Shown here: piece by piece, positions 1 through 8,412 of the stretch
Layout: each line of letters opens with the position of its first letter
How positions within the stretch are numbered: position 1 is the stretch's first letter
Source of the DNA: Chloroflexota bacterium
GTDB lineage: Bacteria; Chloroflexota; Anaerolineae; Anaerolineales; Villigracilaceae
Direction: 5' to 3'
Length of the DNA stretch: 64,000 nt
NCBI GenBank assembly: GCA_021787595.1
Contig: JAJYLQ010000003.1
Coordinates: forward strand, 1-64,000
The notes under the pieces: model-generated
What the model was told of the DNA's origin: nothing
The model's database searches: none
Seen by the model: the letters and a program-made list of their open reading frames with translations, nothing else
Position numbers and translations under genes: made by a program

Positions 1-54
1 GTTCAGCAATGTCTGTTCCTCTTCACTCAAGTCCACCATATATTTCTTCACCAT
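1..54 (-). CDS. IS630-type transposase, N-terminus only (partial)
   Basis: The minus strand reads MVKKYMVDLSEEEQTLLN from an ATG at 54 and runs off the window edge. This opening, a basic start followed by VDLSEEE, is typical of IS630-family transposases, whose first domain is a helix-turn-helix. The start is supported by an AAAGGAG ribosome site eight bases upstream. The rest of the element lies outside the window, so neither its completeness nor its terminal repeats can be judged. The call rests on 18 residues and family memory. Confidence 0.6.
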   Translation of the reverse strand, partial: MVKKYMVDLSEEEQTLLN

Positions 55-55
55 G

Positions 56-80
56 CCTGTCTCCTTTGTATGGAGACAGG
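56..80. repeat. Perfect 9-bp hairpin in the transposase leader
   Basis: CCTGTCTCC (56-64) and GGAGACAGG (72-80) are perfect inverted repeats around a 7-nt loop. The ribosome site of the transposase lies in the arm next to its start codon, so the hairpin would hide it in the mRNA. It may be a translational brake on the transposase or part of the element's subterminal structure; the other end of the element is not visible. Confidence 0.5.
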
Positions 81-126
81 ATAATCCGAATCGCACTTAT
101 CAAAGCATGCTTGACACAGTACTAGA

Positions 127-351
127 TTGGTATCGGGGAATATATCAACTCCCGCAAACAGAACGGTTAACTACATCGTTGATGGATTGTTTTGTCTCGG
201 TCCCCTTCTCGGCCTGGTTGGCATTGGATTAGGCATAACTGCCATCATTCAAAAAACGGACCGGCAGGTATTTGGCATGATCGGCCTAGTACTCAATGGG
301 CTAATCATTCTTCTGCCCCTCTGCTATTTGATTGTATTGTTCTTACTTTAA
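127..351 (+). CDS. Small membrane protein, DUF4190-like, possibly truncated
   Basis: This 74-residue frame has two hydrophobic segments (about residues 17-40 and 49-74) joined by a short polar loop containing QKTDRQVFGMIGL, as in DUF4190-type small membrane proteins. The only start is a TTG at 127 with no convincing ribosome site, and a stop lies in frame at 112. The gene begins within about 75 bp of the IS630 transposase start. Its original 5' end may therefore have been removed by the insertion. No function can be stated. Confidence 0.4.
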   Translation: MVSGNISTPANRTVNYIVDGLFCLGPLLGLVGIGLGITAIIQKTDRQVFGMIGLVLNGLIILLPLCYLIVLFLL

Positions 352-387
352 TCCCATTCGATTTAATCCATAGGGACGAGGCAACGC

Positions 388-419
388 ATCGCCCTGAGCG
401 GAGCTCTGCTCAGGGCGAT
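388..419. repeat. Palindromic CCCTGAGC/GCTCAGGG repeat
   Basis: ATCGCCCTGAGC (388-399) pairs perfectly with GCTCAGGGCGAT (408-419) around an 8-nt loop. It sits just after the small membrane protein gene and may act as its terminator, although no T-run follows. The CTCAGGGC core resembles the repeat found inside the acyl-AMP ligase gene near 54.9 kb. Confidence 0.5.
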
Positions 420-492
420 AGAGCATTTATCCAAATTCACGTTAGACTTTATTTTACTCGTATCTGTTTTTGACGATAGGTGTTTTGGGCTA

Positions 493-521
493 TTGTAATT
501 GTCTTGCAGAAATGCTATAAG
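493..521 (+). promoter_or_regulatory. Candidate sigma-70-type promoter for the Yip1 gene
   Basis: TTGTAA (493-498) and TATAAG (516-521) are separated by 17 bp and lie 32 bp upstream of the Yip1 gene start. Four of six -35 bases and five of six -10 bases match consensus. No other good candidate lies in this gap. Confidence 0.45.
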
Positions 522-552
522 CAGCAAAACCATTCTTTCAGAGGAGGCTCTT

Positions 553-1278
553 ATGAATCAAATGCCCGGCACCGGAGTGCCGCCTGCAATGTCCAGCGGC
601 CCCAAACCTTTCTTTCAAGTCTGGGTAGACGCGCTGACCAAACCCAGCGAATTGACATTCGCCGAGATGGCCGCATCGCCGAACGCAAAAGCGATGACAG
701 CATATTTGTGGGTTTTCATTACGCTGCTCATTGAACTTTTCTTTGTGTCCCTCCTGCGAGGCACGCTGGTGCGCGAGACCCTGCGAAGCCAGGGCCTGGG
801 CGGAGGCCTTCCAGGCGGCGGACTCGGGATCATACTCATCACCGCAGTCTGTGGCGCGCCGATCCTCGCAGTCATCGGCACGATCTTGTTTGCGATCGGC
901 GTGGCGGTCGTGCAATGGATCGCCAGAATGTTTGGCGGGCGCGGCACGTTCGATCAATTGGCCTACGCCCTTGCGGCCATCGGAGCACCCTACGCTTTGG
1001 TTGCTACAGTGTTCATCCTGCTGGGGGCCATCCCGTTCGTGGGCTTTTGCTTTAATATCATCCTTTGGCTGGCCGGCATTTATATTTTCGTGCTCGAGAT
1101 CATGGCGGTCAAAGGCGTCAACCAGTTTGGCTGGGGCGCGGCGATTGGTTCACTTCTGATCCCCGGCCTGGTGATCGGGTTCTTGTGCGCCTGCATCATC
1201 GGCGTTATGATCTTTGCTCTCGGTCCGGTCATCGGCAACGTGTTCAGTTCCATCAACCAAAGCCTGACCGCTCCGTAA
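553..1278 (+). CDS. Yip1 family integral membrane protein
   Basis: The product is 241 residues with a soluble N-terminal stretch followed by about five hydrophobic segments from residue 45 on. The arrangement '[16 protein letters not shown]...' followed by glycine-rich helices with [17 protein letters not shown] fits the Yip1/YIP1-like family of bacterial membrane proteins. The ATG at 553 is chosen because AGAGGAGG lies just upstream; upstream in-frame TTG codons lack a ribosome site. It has its own promoter candidate and a terminator right after its stop, so it is probably monocistronic. Bacterial Yip1 proteins have no settled function. Confidence 0.7.
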   Translation: MNQMPGTGVPPAMSSGPKPFFQVWVDALTKPSELTFAEMAASPNAKAMTAYLWVFITLLIELFFVSLLRGTLVRETLRSQGLGGGLPGGGLGIILITAVCGAPILAVIGTILFAIGVAVVQWIARMFGGRGTFDQLAYALAAIGAPYALVATVFILLGAIPFVGFCFNIILWLAGIYIFVLEIMAVKGVNQFGWGAAIGSLLIPGLVIGFLCACIIGVMIFALGPVIGNVFSSINQSLTAP

Positions 1279-1303
1279 TATTCAACAATAGAGAACAACA
1301 TGC

Positions 1304-1333
1304 AAAACCTTCCGCATTTGCGGGAGGTTTTTT
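1304..1333 (+). terminator. Rho-independent terminator after the Yip1 gene
   Basis: AAAACCTTCCGCA and TGCGGGAGGTTTT form a 13-bp stem with one G-U pair around a 2-nt loop, followed by further T residues. It sits 26 bp after the Yip1 stop and directly before the pncC start, so it also separates the two transcription units. Confidence 0.7.
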
Positions 1334-1340
1334 GCTTATA

Positions 1341-1853
1341 ATGGCGGCTATGATAAAACCGGAAAATCAACTTGGAGATTTGCTGCGGTCGCAAGGATTA
1401 AAACTTGTCACCGCCGAATCCTGCACCGGAGGACTGATCGCCAGCCGCATCACCGATGTGCCAGGATCATCCGATTATTTTTTAGGCGGCGTTGTAGCTT
1501 ACGCGTATGAAGCCAAAGCCGCGCTGCTGAACGTTTCGTGGAACACATTGCACACGTACGGCGCGGTCAGCCGCGAGACAGTTTTGGAGATGGCGCGCGG
1601 CGCGCGCAAGGCCTTGAGCGCGGGACTAGCCATTTCAGTCAGCGGTATCGCGGGACCCGGAGGCGGCTTGCCGAACAAGCCGGTTGGGACGACGTGGTTT
1701 GGCTTGTCCGCTGAAGACGGCGAATGGGCGCGCATCTACTGCTTCGACGGCGACCGCCTGCAGAACAAATCCTCGTCCGCCGATGCAGCCCTGCAAATGG
1801 TGTTGGATTATCTCAGCGGCTCGCGCCAGCTTGACGGCGATCATCGAAAGTAA
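1341..1853 (+). CDS. pncC: Nicotinamide-nucleotide amidase, CinA C-terminal domain
   Basis: PncC hydrolyses nicotinamide mononucleotide to nicotinate mononucleotide and ammonia in cytoplasmic NAD recycling. The 170-residue protein shows the family hallmarks: [20 protein letters not shown] near residue 27, the VVAY segment, and SGIAGPGGG near residue 98. It is the stand-alone C-terminal domain; the MoaB-like N-terminal half of full CinA is absent. Starts at 1341 and 1350 are both possible. The stop is only 2 bp before the next gene, so the two are probably co-transcribed. Confidence 0.85.
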   Translation: MAAMIKPENQLGDLLRSQGLKLVTAESCTGGLIASRITDVPGSSDYFLGGVVAYAYEAKAALLNVSWNTLHTYGAVSRETVLEMARGARKALSAGLAISVSGIAGPGGGLPNKPVGTTWFGLSAEDGEWARIYCFDGDRLQNKSSSADAALQMVLDYLSGSRQLDGDHRK

Positions 1854-1855
1854 TC

Positions 1856-2596
1856 ATGAATATTGTCGTGGTTGTTTCCGCAAACGCAGAATGGAAGGTT
1901 ATAAAACCATTGTTTCCCGAAGCCAAAATCGAGCAATCCCCATTTGGCGAATTTGCTAACCTGACACCCTTCGATGGCGCCGCTGGCGCCACTCAGGGCA
2001 AGCTTGACACATGGCACTTGACACTCTTTCACGGCGGCTGGGGAAAAATATCCGCCGCGGCGACAACGCAATACGTGATTGATCATTTCAAGCCCGATCT
2101 GCTCATCAATCTTGGAACCTGCGGCGGCTTCGAAGGCCGCATCGAGCGCGGAACGATCATTTTGGTTGAGAAAACAATCGTTTACGACATCATCGAACAG
2201 ATGACCGACGGCGAAGAAGAGATCGCTTTTTATACAACCAAACTGGATTTATCCTGGCTGCCGCGAGTCTTGCCAAGCCCGGTCTGGCGCGGCTTGCTGA
2301 TCTCTGGTGACCGCGACATTATTGCGAGCGATATTCCGATGCTGATCAAAAAATACAACGCGGTCGCGGCGGATTGGGAATCCGGCGCAATTGCGTGGAC
2401 GGCAAAGAAGAACAACGTTCGCACGTTGATTCTGCGCGGCGTCAGCGATCTGGTAAGTCTGAACGGCGGCGAAGCCTACGGCGACTATGAATTGTTCATC
2501 CAGCGCACGCGCGAGATCATGAAGAAATTATTCGATCAACTGCCCGATTGGTTGAGCGCGATCGAAAAGGTCGAACAAGGTTATCGCGGCTATTGA
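1856..2596 (+). CDS. Nucleoside phosphorylase-superfamily nucleosidase (MTA/SAH nucleosidase-like)
   Basis: The 246-residue protein begins with the short beta strand NIVVVVSANAEW seen in methylthioadenosine/S-adenosylhomocysteine nucleosidases. It carries LINLGTCGGFEGRIERG near residue 83 and AADWESGAIAW near residue 171, where the family has its catalytic Glu-containing strand (usually EMEGAA). RGVSDL near residue 197 matches the catalytic Asp region. The substrate cannot be fixed because the W-E-S-G variant departs from the usual M-E-G. It follows pncC by 2 bp, which suggests a small purine or pyridine nucleotide salvage unit. Confidence 0.7.
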   Translation: MNIVVVVSANAEWKVIKPLFPEAKIEQSPFGEFANLTPFDGAAGATQGKLDTWHLTLFHGGWGKISAAATTQYVIDHFKPDLLINLGTCGGFEGRIERGTIILVEKTIVYDIIEQMTDGEEEIAFYTTKLDLSWLPRVLPSPVWRGLLISGDRDIIASDIPMLIKKYNAVAADWESGAIAWTAKKNNVRTLILRGVSDLVSLNGGEAYGDYELFIQRTREIMKKLFDQLPDWLSAIEKVEQGYRGY

Positions 2597-2611
2597 AACG
2601 TATACCCAATA

Positions 2612-2692
2612 ATGTCACTCTGAGCGCAGCGAAGAGTCTCGTTCTTTGAAAGCAACTGAGATTCTTCGTCGCTCCGCTCCTCAGAATGACAT
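2612..2692. repeat. Dispersed repeat with ATGTCACTCTGAG-type ends
   Basis: ATGTCACTCTGAG (2612) and CTCAGAATGACAT (ending 2692) form inverted ends with 12 of 13 bases matching, around GAAGAGTCTCG and GATTCTTCGTCGC segments. A second member of the family lies at 56856-56959. It fills the gap between the convergent nucleosidase and serpin genes. Confidence 0.65.
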
Positions 2693-2738
2693 ATTCGAAA
2701 AAAGACGGGGCGACTTTCATCCGTCGCCCTGATGGTTT

Positions 2739-4022
2739 CTATTGAGCGGGATTCACCACGCGTCCGATGAAGAGAATCTGTCCGCTCTTCAAATCTCGAA
2801 TGATGAAGATGAACGGACGATCCACAGTTAATTGCACAGGCGGAGGCAGGAGCGCGCTTGCGACTCGCATGATGACCACAGTCGCGGCCGCGGCTTCGGT
2901 TCCCTTTTCATCTACCGCGACGAAGGCTTTGTGAATCACATCGCCGATGAACAAATCACGCGCGCCGTCCATGCCGGAGAAATCCGCTTTGCTGCCATCG
3001 AAAGCATCGGCCATGCCCAATGACTTCAACGTATCCGCAAGCCCGAATTCGCTCGAATACGTGAACTTGGGCAGCCCCAAATCCACATCCGAAGGCTGTA
3101 ATTGGTTCAAGATTTCATCCAGCTTTTGTGAATCGAGCGATGATTCAAAGTCGTTGAACTTGCCTTCGTCCGGGACGATGATATCCATCGCCGCGTTTCC
3201 GCCTTGGTATGCAAGTTCAATTGCCTGATATCCGTTGCCGCTGGCGTAAGGCACGCCATGCAATGTATTGGACATCATCTTGACTTGCACTTGCGAGCCA
3301 TCCAGCAGATGGAACGGCGCATCGTGCGTGGAGTTGGGATCGAACGGTTCCTGCCAATCGGCCTTGAAATAAATGGCATTGGCCAGCACCATGCGCGTCA
3401 ACGCGTCCAACGCGCCCTGCGGAATCAGATTCTGGATTTTGTTATTCGTCCGGTCGCCGACCCAGCCATTGATCTCCTGTCGAATCGATTCGGCGTTTTT
3501 CACAAAATCCGCCAGATGAATCCCCGCGCCATAATTTTGGGCGATGAGATCAAGGTATGCCTGCTGAAATGGATGATCCTGCTGCGCCCAAATTCCGTTG
3601 GCAATATCGAGTTGCAGCGGCTGTTCCTCTTTGGATGCAGACTTTCCCTCCTGTTCCAGATTGAGATCAAGTTGATCGAAAGCCGGGTGCAGTTGATTTT
3701 GCGGCAATGCGAAGCGCAATGCGTTTGCCATCTGTGATTCAGTCTGGCCGCGGGCGCCGGCGTATGTCATGGCCAGAGCGAGGGAAATGCTATAAGGCGA
3801 ATAGACCAGGTTCCCGGTCCGGGTTCGAAGCGCCTAGTAAAGATCCAACGCAAACGCGTTGTTGCCATCCGCCAGAGTCGAAAGATCAGTCTGCGGCACG
3901 TTTGGGTTTGTCTCGCGCTGCAAATTGGATCGAGCGAGGTTCGCCGATGGCGCGGGTCCGCAAGCGGCAAACAACAGCGACGTTGCCGCCAGCATCATTA
4001 GAGTCTTGGTCAAGTTTCTCAT
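2739..4022 (-). pseudogene. Serpin-family lipoprotein with one in-frame amber codon
   Basis: Starting at 4022 (AAAGGAG ribosome site), the frame encodes a lipoprotein signal ending LLFAACGP. After DGNNAFALDLY comes a TAG codon at 3836-3834, then the same frame continues ALRTRTGNLVYSPYSISLAL into a complete serpin fold. The reactive-centre hinge GTEAAAATVVI near the C-terminus is of the inhibitory type, and VDRPFIFIIRD is the usual strand after the loop. No indel is present: TAG replaces what is most simply CAG (Gln) by one C-to-T change. It could be a young pseudogene, a sequencing or assembly error, or read through by a suppressor. If restarted at the internal ATG (3770) the product would lack the first helices and the export signal. 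Confidence 0.8.
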
Positions 4023-4051
4023 CGGGACTCCTTTCGTTTTTCGGTAGTTCA

Positions 4052-4107
4052 AAGTAAGTGATACGCTTCGTAGAGCAAGATGGCATCTTGCTCTACGTGA
4101 CTTACTT
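4052..4107. repeat. Nested palindrome (GTAGAGCAAGATG family)
   Basis: CGTAGAGCAAGATG (4069-4082) is followed after one base by its perfect complement CATCTTGCTCTACG (4084-4097). Outer arms AAGTAAGT (4052-4059) and ACTTACTT (4100-4107) also pair. A relative with GTAGAGCCGGAT arms lies at 53250-53276. It sits between the divergent serpin and MFS genes. The rest of this 289-bp gap (4108-4311) holds only a weak 47-codon minus frame that runs through the palindrome and is not called. Confidence 0.7.
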
Positions 4108-4311
4108 GTATACCATCTTGTTTTTCATAGACGAAAATCCAGATGACTTTGTTTCCCTTGTAGGCTCGCCGAAAGAAAATGCGAATATGAGTTGTCATAA
4201 AACCACTTGACCGGCTAAGATAATGTTTGTATGATTGCGGCTCATTCGTAATCTGTTCGGGAAATTTAGCTCTTTATTTCGCAACAGAATCAAGAGGAGA
4301 TCAAACAAATC

Positions 4312-5946
4312 ATGAGCGTTGAAATTGCCCCGATGCAAAAACGCGGCGGCCTGGAACAAAAATGGAAAGTGCTCATCTCGGTGATGTTCGGCATTTTCAT
4401 GGTCATTCTGGATTCCACCATTGTCAACATTGCCTTCCCAACATTGCGGCTCGAGTTCGGAGCAAGCCTGGCTGACGCGCAATGGGTCATCAGCGTTTAT
4501 GTGTTGGCGCTGGGCGTGACAACGCCTATATCCGGTTATCTTGCGGACCGCTTTGGAATCAAACGCGTTTATCTTCTGGGACTGGGCCTGTTTTCCCTCG
4601 GTTCATTTTTATGCGGCATCGCACCCTCTCTTGGACTTTTGGTGGCCGCGCGTGCCCTGCAGGGATTCGGCGGCGGGATCGCTCAACCGCTTGGCCCGGC
4701 CCAGCTTTATCGCGCCTTTCCGCCAAAGGAGCAAGGCACCGCGCTTGGCATCTTCGGAATCGCGCTGGTGGTCGCGCCTGCGCTCGGACCCATTCTCGGC
4801 GGCTGGCTCGTGGACATCGGCCTGTGGCGGGCGATCTTCTTCGTCAACGTTCCAATCGGAATCGTCGGCGTGTTTCTCGGCTCGCGCTTTTTGCCCGATT
4901 ATCGGACCGGCCAGCGGCCACTGTTTGATCCACTTGGATTGATCACAGCGATCATCGGCTTCGGCGCGGTGCTATACGCCGCGTCCATCGCGGAGAACTT
5001 TGGCTGGGGCGGAACATTCACGCTGCTTGCGCTGGCTTTTGGATTTGTGATCCTGATCGTTCATGCGCTGGTCGAACTTTATGCGGCTAAAGAGCCGATG
5101 ATGGATTTGCGTCTCTTTTCCAACCCAACCTTTCTCAACGCATCCATCGTTGGTTACATTGCGACGGTCGCGTTATTCGGCGCGGAATTTTTGATGCCGA
5201 TCTATCTGCAAACCTTCCGCGGGCGCACTGCGCTCGACGCGGGAATCATTCTGCTGGGCGTCGCGGCCACCTCCGCAATTGCGACGCCGCTGGCCGGGCG
5301 GCTCTATGACAAGATCGGGCCGCGCGCCATCATGGTGACCGGCTTCATCATCCTTTGCATCAACACCTGGCAACTGGCGGAAATTCGCGGCACAACGCCC
5401 ATTTCTTATATCGTTTTCCTGCTGGCTTTGCGCGGACTGGCCATCGGCCTGACGCTTCAAACATCGTATGTCACCGCGTTGAGCAGCATCCACCTTGATG
5501 TGCTGCCGCGCGGTTCATCATTATTGAACAGCACACGCTTTGTCGTCCAGGCTGTTGCGGTTGCGGCGCTGGCTACAATTTTGGTCAGCTATTATTCGCC
5601 GGATGTCAAAACGCAGGCGAATCAGATGCAGGACTCGCTGGTTGCAGTCACAACCCCGTTCGGCGTTTGCGAAACGCCGGGCGTCGCGGCGCAGGATAAT
5701 CTCCCACCGGGGACATCCGCCTCGCTGGCGTCACTGCCGGTGCAAGCCGCGCAAGCTGCCAAAGCAAAAATCCTGGCAGGACTCAAACTTGTCTGTGATC
5801 AAACGATGCAAGGCTTTGACGCGGCTTATCAATTGACCTTCTATGCTTCGATTGCCGCGCTCCTCATGGCCGCGTTCCTCCCCGGCTGGCCCGGCAAATG
5901 GGGCGGACGCGGTTCCACACAAACGCCGATGCCTGGCGGACATTAG
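4312..5946 (+). CDS. MFS drug exporter, DHA2 (EmrB/QacA) type
   Basis: A 544-residue integral membrane protein with about 14 hydrophobic segments, as expected for DHA2 proton-driven multidrug exporters. The first helix contains VILDSTIVNIAFPTL, and helix 2 is followed by LADRFGIKRVYLLG, the motif A loop. Motif C appears as GIALVVAPALGPILGGWLV near residue 150. The final inter-helix region before the last segment is long and carries two cysteines. Start 4312 follows AAGAGGAG closely. It is monocistronic, ending in a strong terminator. The substrate cannot be told from sequence. Confidence 0.85.
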   Translation: MSVEIAPMQKRGGLEQKWKVLISVMFGIFMVILDSTIVNIAFPTLRLEFGASLADAQWVISVYVLALGVTTPISGYLADRFGIKRVYLLGLGLFSLGSFLCGIAPSLGLLVAARALQGFGGGIAQPLGPAQLYRAFPPKEQGTALGIFGIALVVAPALGPILGGWLVDIGLWRAIFFVNVPIGIVGVFLGSRFLPDYRTGQRPLFDPLGLITAIIGFGAVLYAASIAENFGWGGTFTLLALAFGFVILIVHALVELYAAKEPMMDLRLFSNPTFLNASIVGYIATVALFGAEFLMPIYLQTFRGRTALDAGIILLGVAATSAIATPLAGRLYDKIGPRAIMVTGFIILCINTWQLAEIRGTTPISYIVFLLALRGLAIGLTLQTSYVTALSSIHLDVLPRGSSLLNSTRFVVQAVAVAALATILVSYYSPDVKTQANQMQDSLVAVTTPFGVCETPGVAAQDNLPPGTSASLASLPVQAAQAAKAKILAGLKLVCDQTMQGFDAAYQLTFYASIAALLMAAFLPGWPGKWGGRGSTQTPMPGGH

Positions 5947-5962
5947 CTCGGTAGAATCAAAT

Positions 5963-5996
5963 AAAAAGTGGACACGACATCGTGTCCACTTTTTTG
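5963..5996 (+). terminator. Strong rho-independent terminator after the MFS gene
   Basis: AAAAAGTGGACACGA (5963-5977) pairs perfectly with TCGTGTCCACTTTTT (5980-5994) around a 2-nt loop, ending in a T-run. The A-run on the other side means it could also work from the minus strand. Confidence 0.85.
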
Positions 5997-6075
5997 ATTC
6001 ATAATGCTCGCTCTGGGCGGATGCGAAGCAGAAATCGAAGAGCAGAAGCAAATTGTAACTACACGCTTCGACTTC

Positions 6076-6094
6076 GTGGCGCCAAAGGCGCCAC
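6076..6094. repeat. GTGGCGCC/GGCGCCAC palindrome
   Basis: GTGGCGCC and GGCGCCAC flank AAA as perfect 8-bp arms. Related TGGCGCC cores occur at 22737-22753, 33612-33618 and 49575-49592. It lies near the 3' end of the minus-strand oxidoreductase gene. Confidence 0.4.
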
Positions 6095-6119
6095 TCCGCT
6101 CAGCGCGCGAATGCATACG

Positions 6120-7640
6120 CTACGCAAGCCCAGCAAAATAATCCGTCTTGATTTGATGGTTCGCCACGCCCAGTCTCCGCAGCGTGTCTTTCAACGAATC
6201 CACCATGCCGCGCGAACCGGAAATATAGAATAAACAATTTCGATAATCAGGCGCCGCCGCGCGAATCATCTCCGGGTTGATGCGCCCGACTTTGCCCGTC
6301 CACGAAGACGGCAGGTTATGATTGTCGGTCACGGTGTAAGTCGTTTTGATGCCCAATTCCTGTCCAGCGCGGTCGAACACGTCTTTGAAAACAAAATCAT
6401 TGACCGTCGCGGCAGTATAAAAAACCGTGATCGGTCTTCGCTCATGATTATCCAGCAGATATTTGATCATGCTTCGGAACGGCGTGATACCAATGCCGCC
6501 CGCAATAAGAACCACTTTTTGCTGGGGATCGTCCGGCAGAACAAAATCACCGGCCAACTGCGATGCGACAATTTCCGTATTTTTATCCATTTCCAGCAGG
6601 GCCTTTTTGAACGTGCTGGACTTCTGGTAAAACTTGACTCCCAATCGCAGATTGCGTTCAGTCGGCGAGGAAGCAATCGTGAAATAACGCCGGTTGCCGC
6701 GGTCGTCGGTATCGGGATGAGCGAGAGTCCATTCCATGTATTGGCCGGGAGCAAAGGCAAACCGGCGCGGCGCGGGGAAGACGAATTCGTAGGTATCGGG
6801 CGCGATGCGATTCTTTTCTTTGAGACGGAGAACAAGTTTCTCCTTGGAGCTGACGATGTAAGAGAAAATATTCCCAAGCAAAATGGCAACTTCCGGCGTG
6901 ATGAACAACGCGCCCAAATGGAATTGCGGCGCGAACAGGAATCCGACCAGCGCGCCGTAATACATCCGCAGTTTGCGCGTCGGCGGGGTTGTCAGCGGTT
7001 CGGTCAGGATGATGAAGGCGAAAAAGAACAGCGGCGAATAGAGCGCGGCATTTTGCAGGGCGGGGGCGAAATTGTTTCCGGTGAACAGGCTGGAAACCCA
7101 AACGGTGGCGGCGCCCGCAAATAGAAAACTCAGCACCATGTCGAAGCGTCCCAGCTTGCGGACAACCAGCAATCCGCCCGCGACGACGAAGAACAGCATG
7201 GGGCCGGAACCCACCCACCAACTGGCGGACTGGTTGATCACGTAATAGGTCGCTGCAACGGCAAGGGCCGCGGGATTAAACAAATGTTTCCCCTTGATCG
7301 CGAGGATGTACTTGGAGGCCATGGATAAAACCGCGGCCCAAAACAAAAACCATAAATCATTGAATGACCGCAGCGGCGTGATGATGAGCGCCAGGATCAA
7401 AGCCGTGATGTAGACCGACTCCACGTTGGCCGGCACGCCAAAAGTCCGGGAAAAGATACGGTTCGCAATCGCCGAGACGATCAGCAGGAATGCAATCGTC
7501 AGCAGGAATGCGAACGGGTCAAATGAAAATACATTCGCAACGCTCAAAAGGAACGCGGCGACGACAAGAAAAATCAAATAATACAGCACCAGCCGGTACA
7601 TCGTGACGCGGTTGAGCAGGTTATCCATGGTCCTAAGCAT
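6120..7640 (-). CDS. Membrane oxidoreductase: NqrB/RnfD-like membrane domain fused to ferredoxin-NADP reductase domain
   Basis: Residues 1-270 form about nine membrane segments with GKHLFNPAALAVA near residue 115, a signature shared with NqrB/RnfD-type subunits. The SGAT-type flavinylation motif of NqrB/RnfD is not seen here. Residues 275-506 form a soluble flavoprotein domain: RYFTIASSPTE (FAD binding), LIAGGIGITPFRS (NAD(P)H binding) and LFYISGSRGMVDSL near the end. The protein probably takes electrons from NAD(P)H on the inside and passes them through the membrane. It overlaps the apbE-like gene by 8 bp and is the last gene of a three-gene operon with an exported FMN-binding protein. The terminal electron acceptor is unknown. 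Confidence 0.75.
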   Translation of the reverse strand: MLRTMDNLLNRVTMYRLVLYYLIFLVVAAFLLSVANVFSFDPFAFLLTIAFLLIVSAIANRIFSRTFGVPANVESVYITALILALIITPLRSFNDLWFLFWAAVLSMASKYILAIKGKHLFNPAALAVAATYYVINQSASWWVGSGPMLFFVVAGGLLVVRKLGRFDMVLSFLFAGAATVWVSSLFTGNNFAPALQNAALYSPLFFFAFIILTEPLTTPPTRKLRMYYGALVGFLFAPQFHLGALFITPEVAILLGNIFSYIVSSKEKLVLRLKEKNRIAPDTYEFVFPAPRRFAFAPGQYMEWTLAHPDTDDRGNRRYFTIASSPTERNLRLGVKFYQKSSTFKKALLEMDKNTEIVASQLAGDFVLPDDPQQKVVLIAGGIGITPFRSMIKYLLDNHERRPITVFYTAATVNDFVFKDVFDRAGQELGIKTTYTVTDNHNLPSSWTGKVGRINPEMIRAAAPDYRNCLFYISGSRGMVDSLKDTLRRLGVANHQIKTDYFAGLA

Positions 7641-8394
7641 TCAGAACATACCTCGCAAAGCCAGTGGTGTACGTTGCCTGTTTATCCTTGTCAATCATGT
7701 ACCCTTCGAAGCCGGGCAGGAATTCGATGAAGTCAATTCCGGCGCGGCCCATTGCGAACGCGGCGGTGGCGAAACGATCCGCTTCGTAAACGTCCGGCCC
7801 GATCACGGTCAGACTCAAAATATCGGTGATGTCCTCGCCGTCGTTCTTTGGATTGTAGATGTGCTGTCCGCGCGCGTACGTGCCGGAGGTGGCCACACCG
7901 CAATCCGTCACCGAAAGAATTTTGACGATCTCATCCATGTTGAACGGGCTGCGGATGCCGACGCGCCACTTCTCGCCCTGACTGTTTTTTCCGCTGGCCT
8001 GGATGTCGCCGCCCGCATCCACATAAAAATTCTCGAAACTCTTTTTACGCAAAATTTCTGCGGCGTTATAGATCGCCCAGCCTTTGACAATGCCGGACGG
8101 GTCAATGATTCCATTATGATGAACATCGAAATATCCGTTCGACTCTTGCCGGGTTTGTTCAGCCAGGCCGAAAATCATTTTCATATCTTCGCTGGCATCA
8201 TCGAACTTTATCTCGCCGCGGTTGATACGCGAGATTTCGGATTGATCTTTATATGTGCTGAACTTTTCGTCCACGTAAACGAAATAATCGAACACTTCAT
8301 CAATTACCAGGTTGCCAATTACCAAATCGTTTGCCACCGCATCAACGACTTCAACCGTCACCGGCATGCCCAACAAAATTCGCGTCTGCTTCAC
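7633..8394 (-). CDS. apbE: FAD:protein FMN transferase (ApbE family)
   Basis: ApbE attaches FMN from FAD to a Thr or Ser in FMN-binding proteins. Family features are EKFSTYKDQSEISRIN near residue 53, GIIDPSGIVKGWAIYNAA near residue 105, and YVDAGGDIQASG near residue 132. The 253-residue protein lacks a lipoprotein signal, so it may act inside the cell or be anchored otherwise. Start is a GTG at 8394. Residues 20-32 coincide with a GGTAATTGG-type repetitive DNA stretch (8304-8333) and may be an insertion. The gene lies 18 bp after the FMN-binding protein, its likely substrate. Confidence 0.85.
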   Translation of the reverse strand: MKQTRILLGMPVTVEVVDAVANDLVIGNLVIDEVFDYFVYVDEKFSTYKDQSEISRINRGEIKFDDASEDMKMIFGLAEQTRQESNGYFDVHHNGIIDPSGIVKGWAIYNAAEILRKKSFENFYVDAGGDIQASGKNSQGEKWRVGIRSPFNMDEIVKILSVTDCGVATSGTYARGQHIYNPKNDGEDITDILSLTVIGPDVYEADRFATAAFAMGRAGIDFIEFLPGFEGYMIDKDKQATYTTGFARYVLNA

Positions 8395-8412
8395 GAGATC
8401 AACGAGCGCTCG

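Noticed and set aside
4055-4198. 47-codon minus-strand frame
   Set aside because: It reads through the GTAGAG palindrome and has no ribosome site or homology that I recognise.
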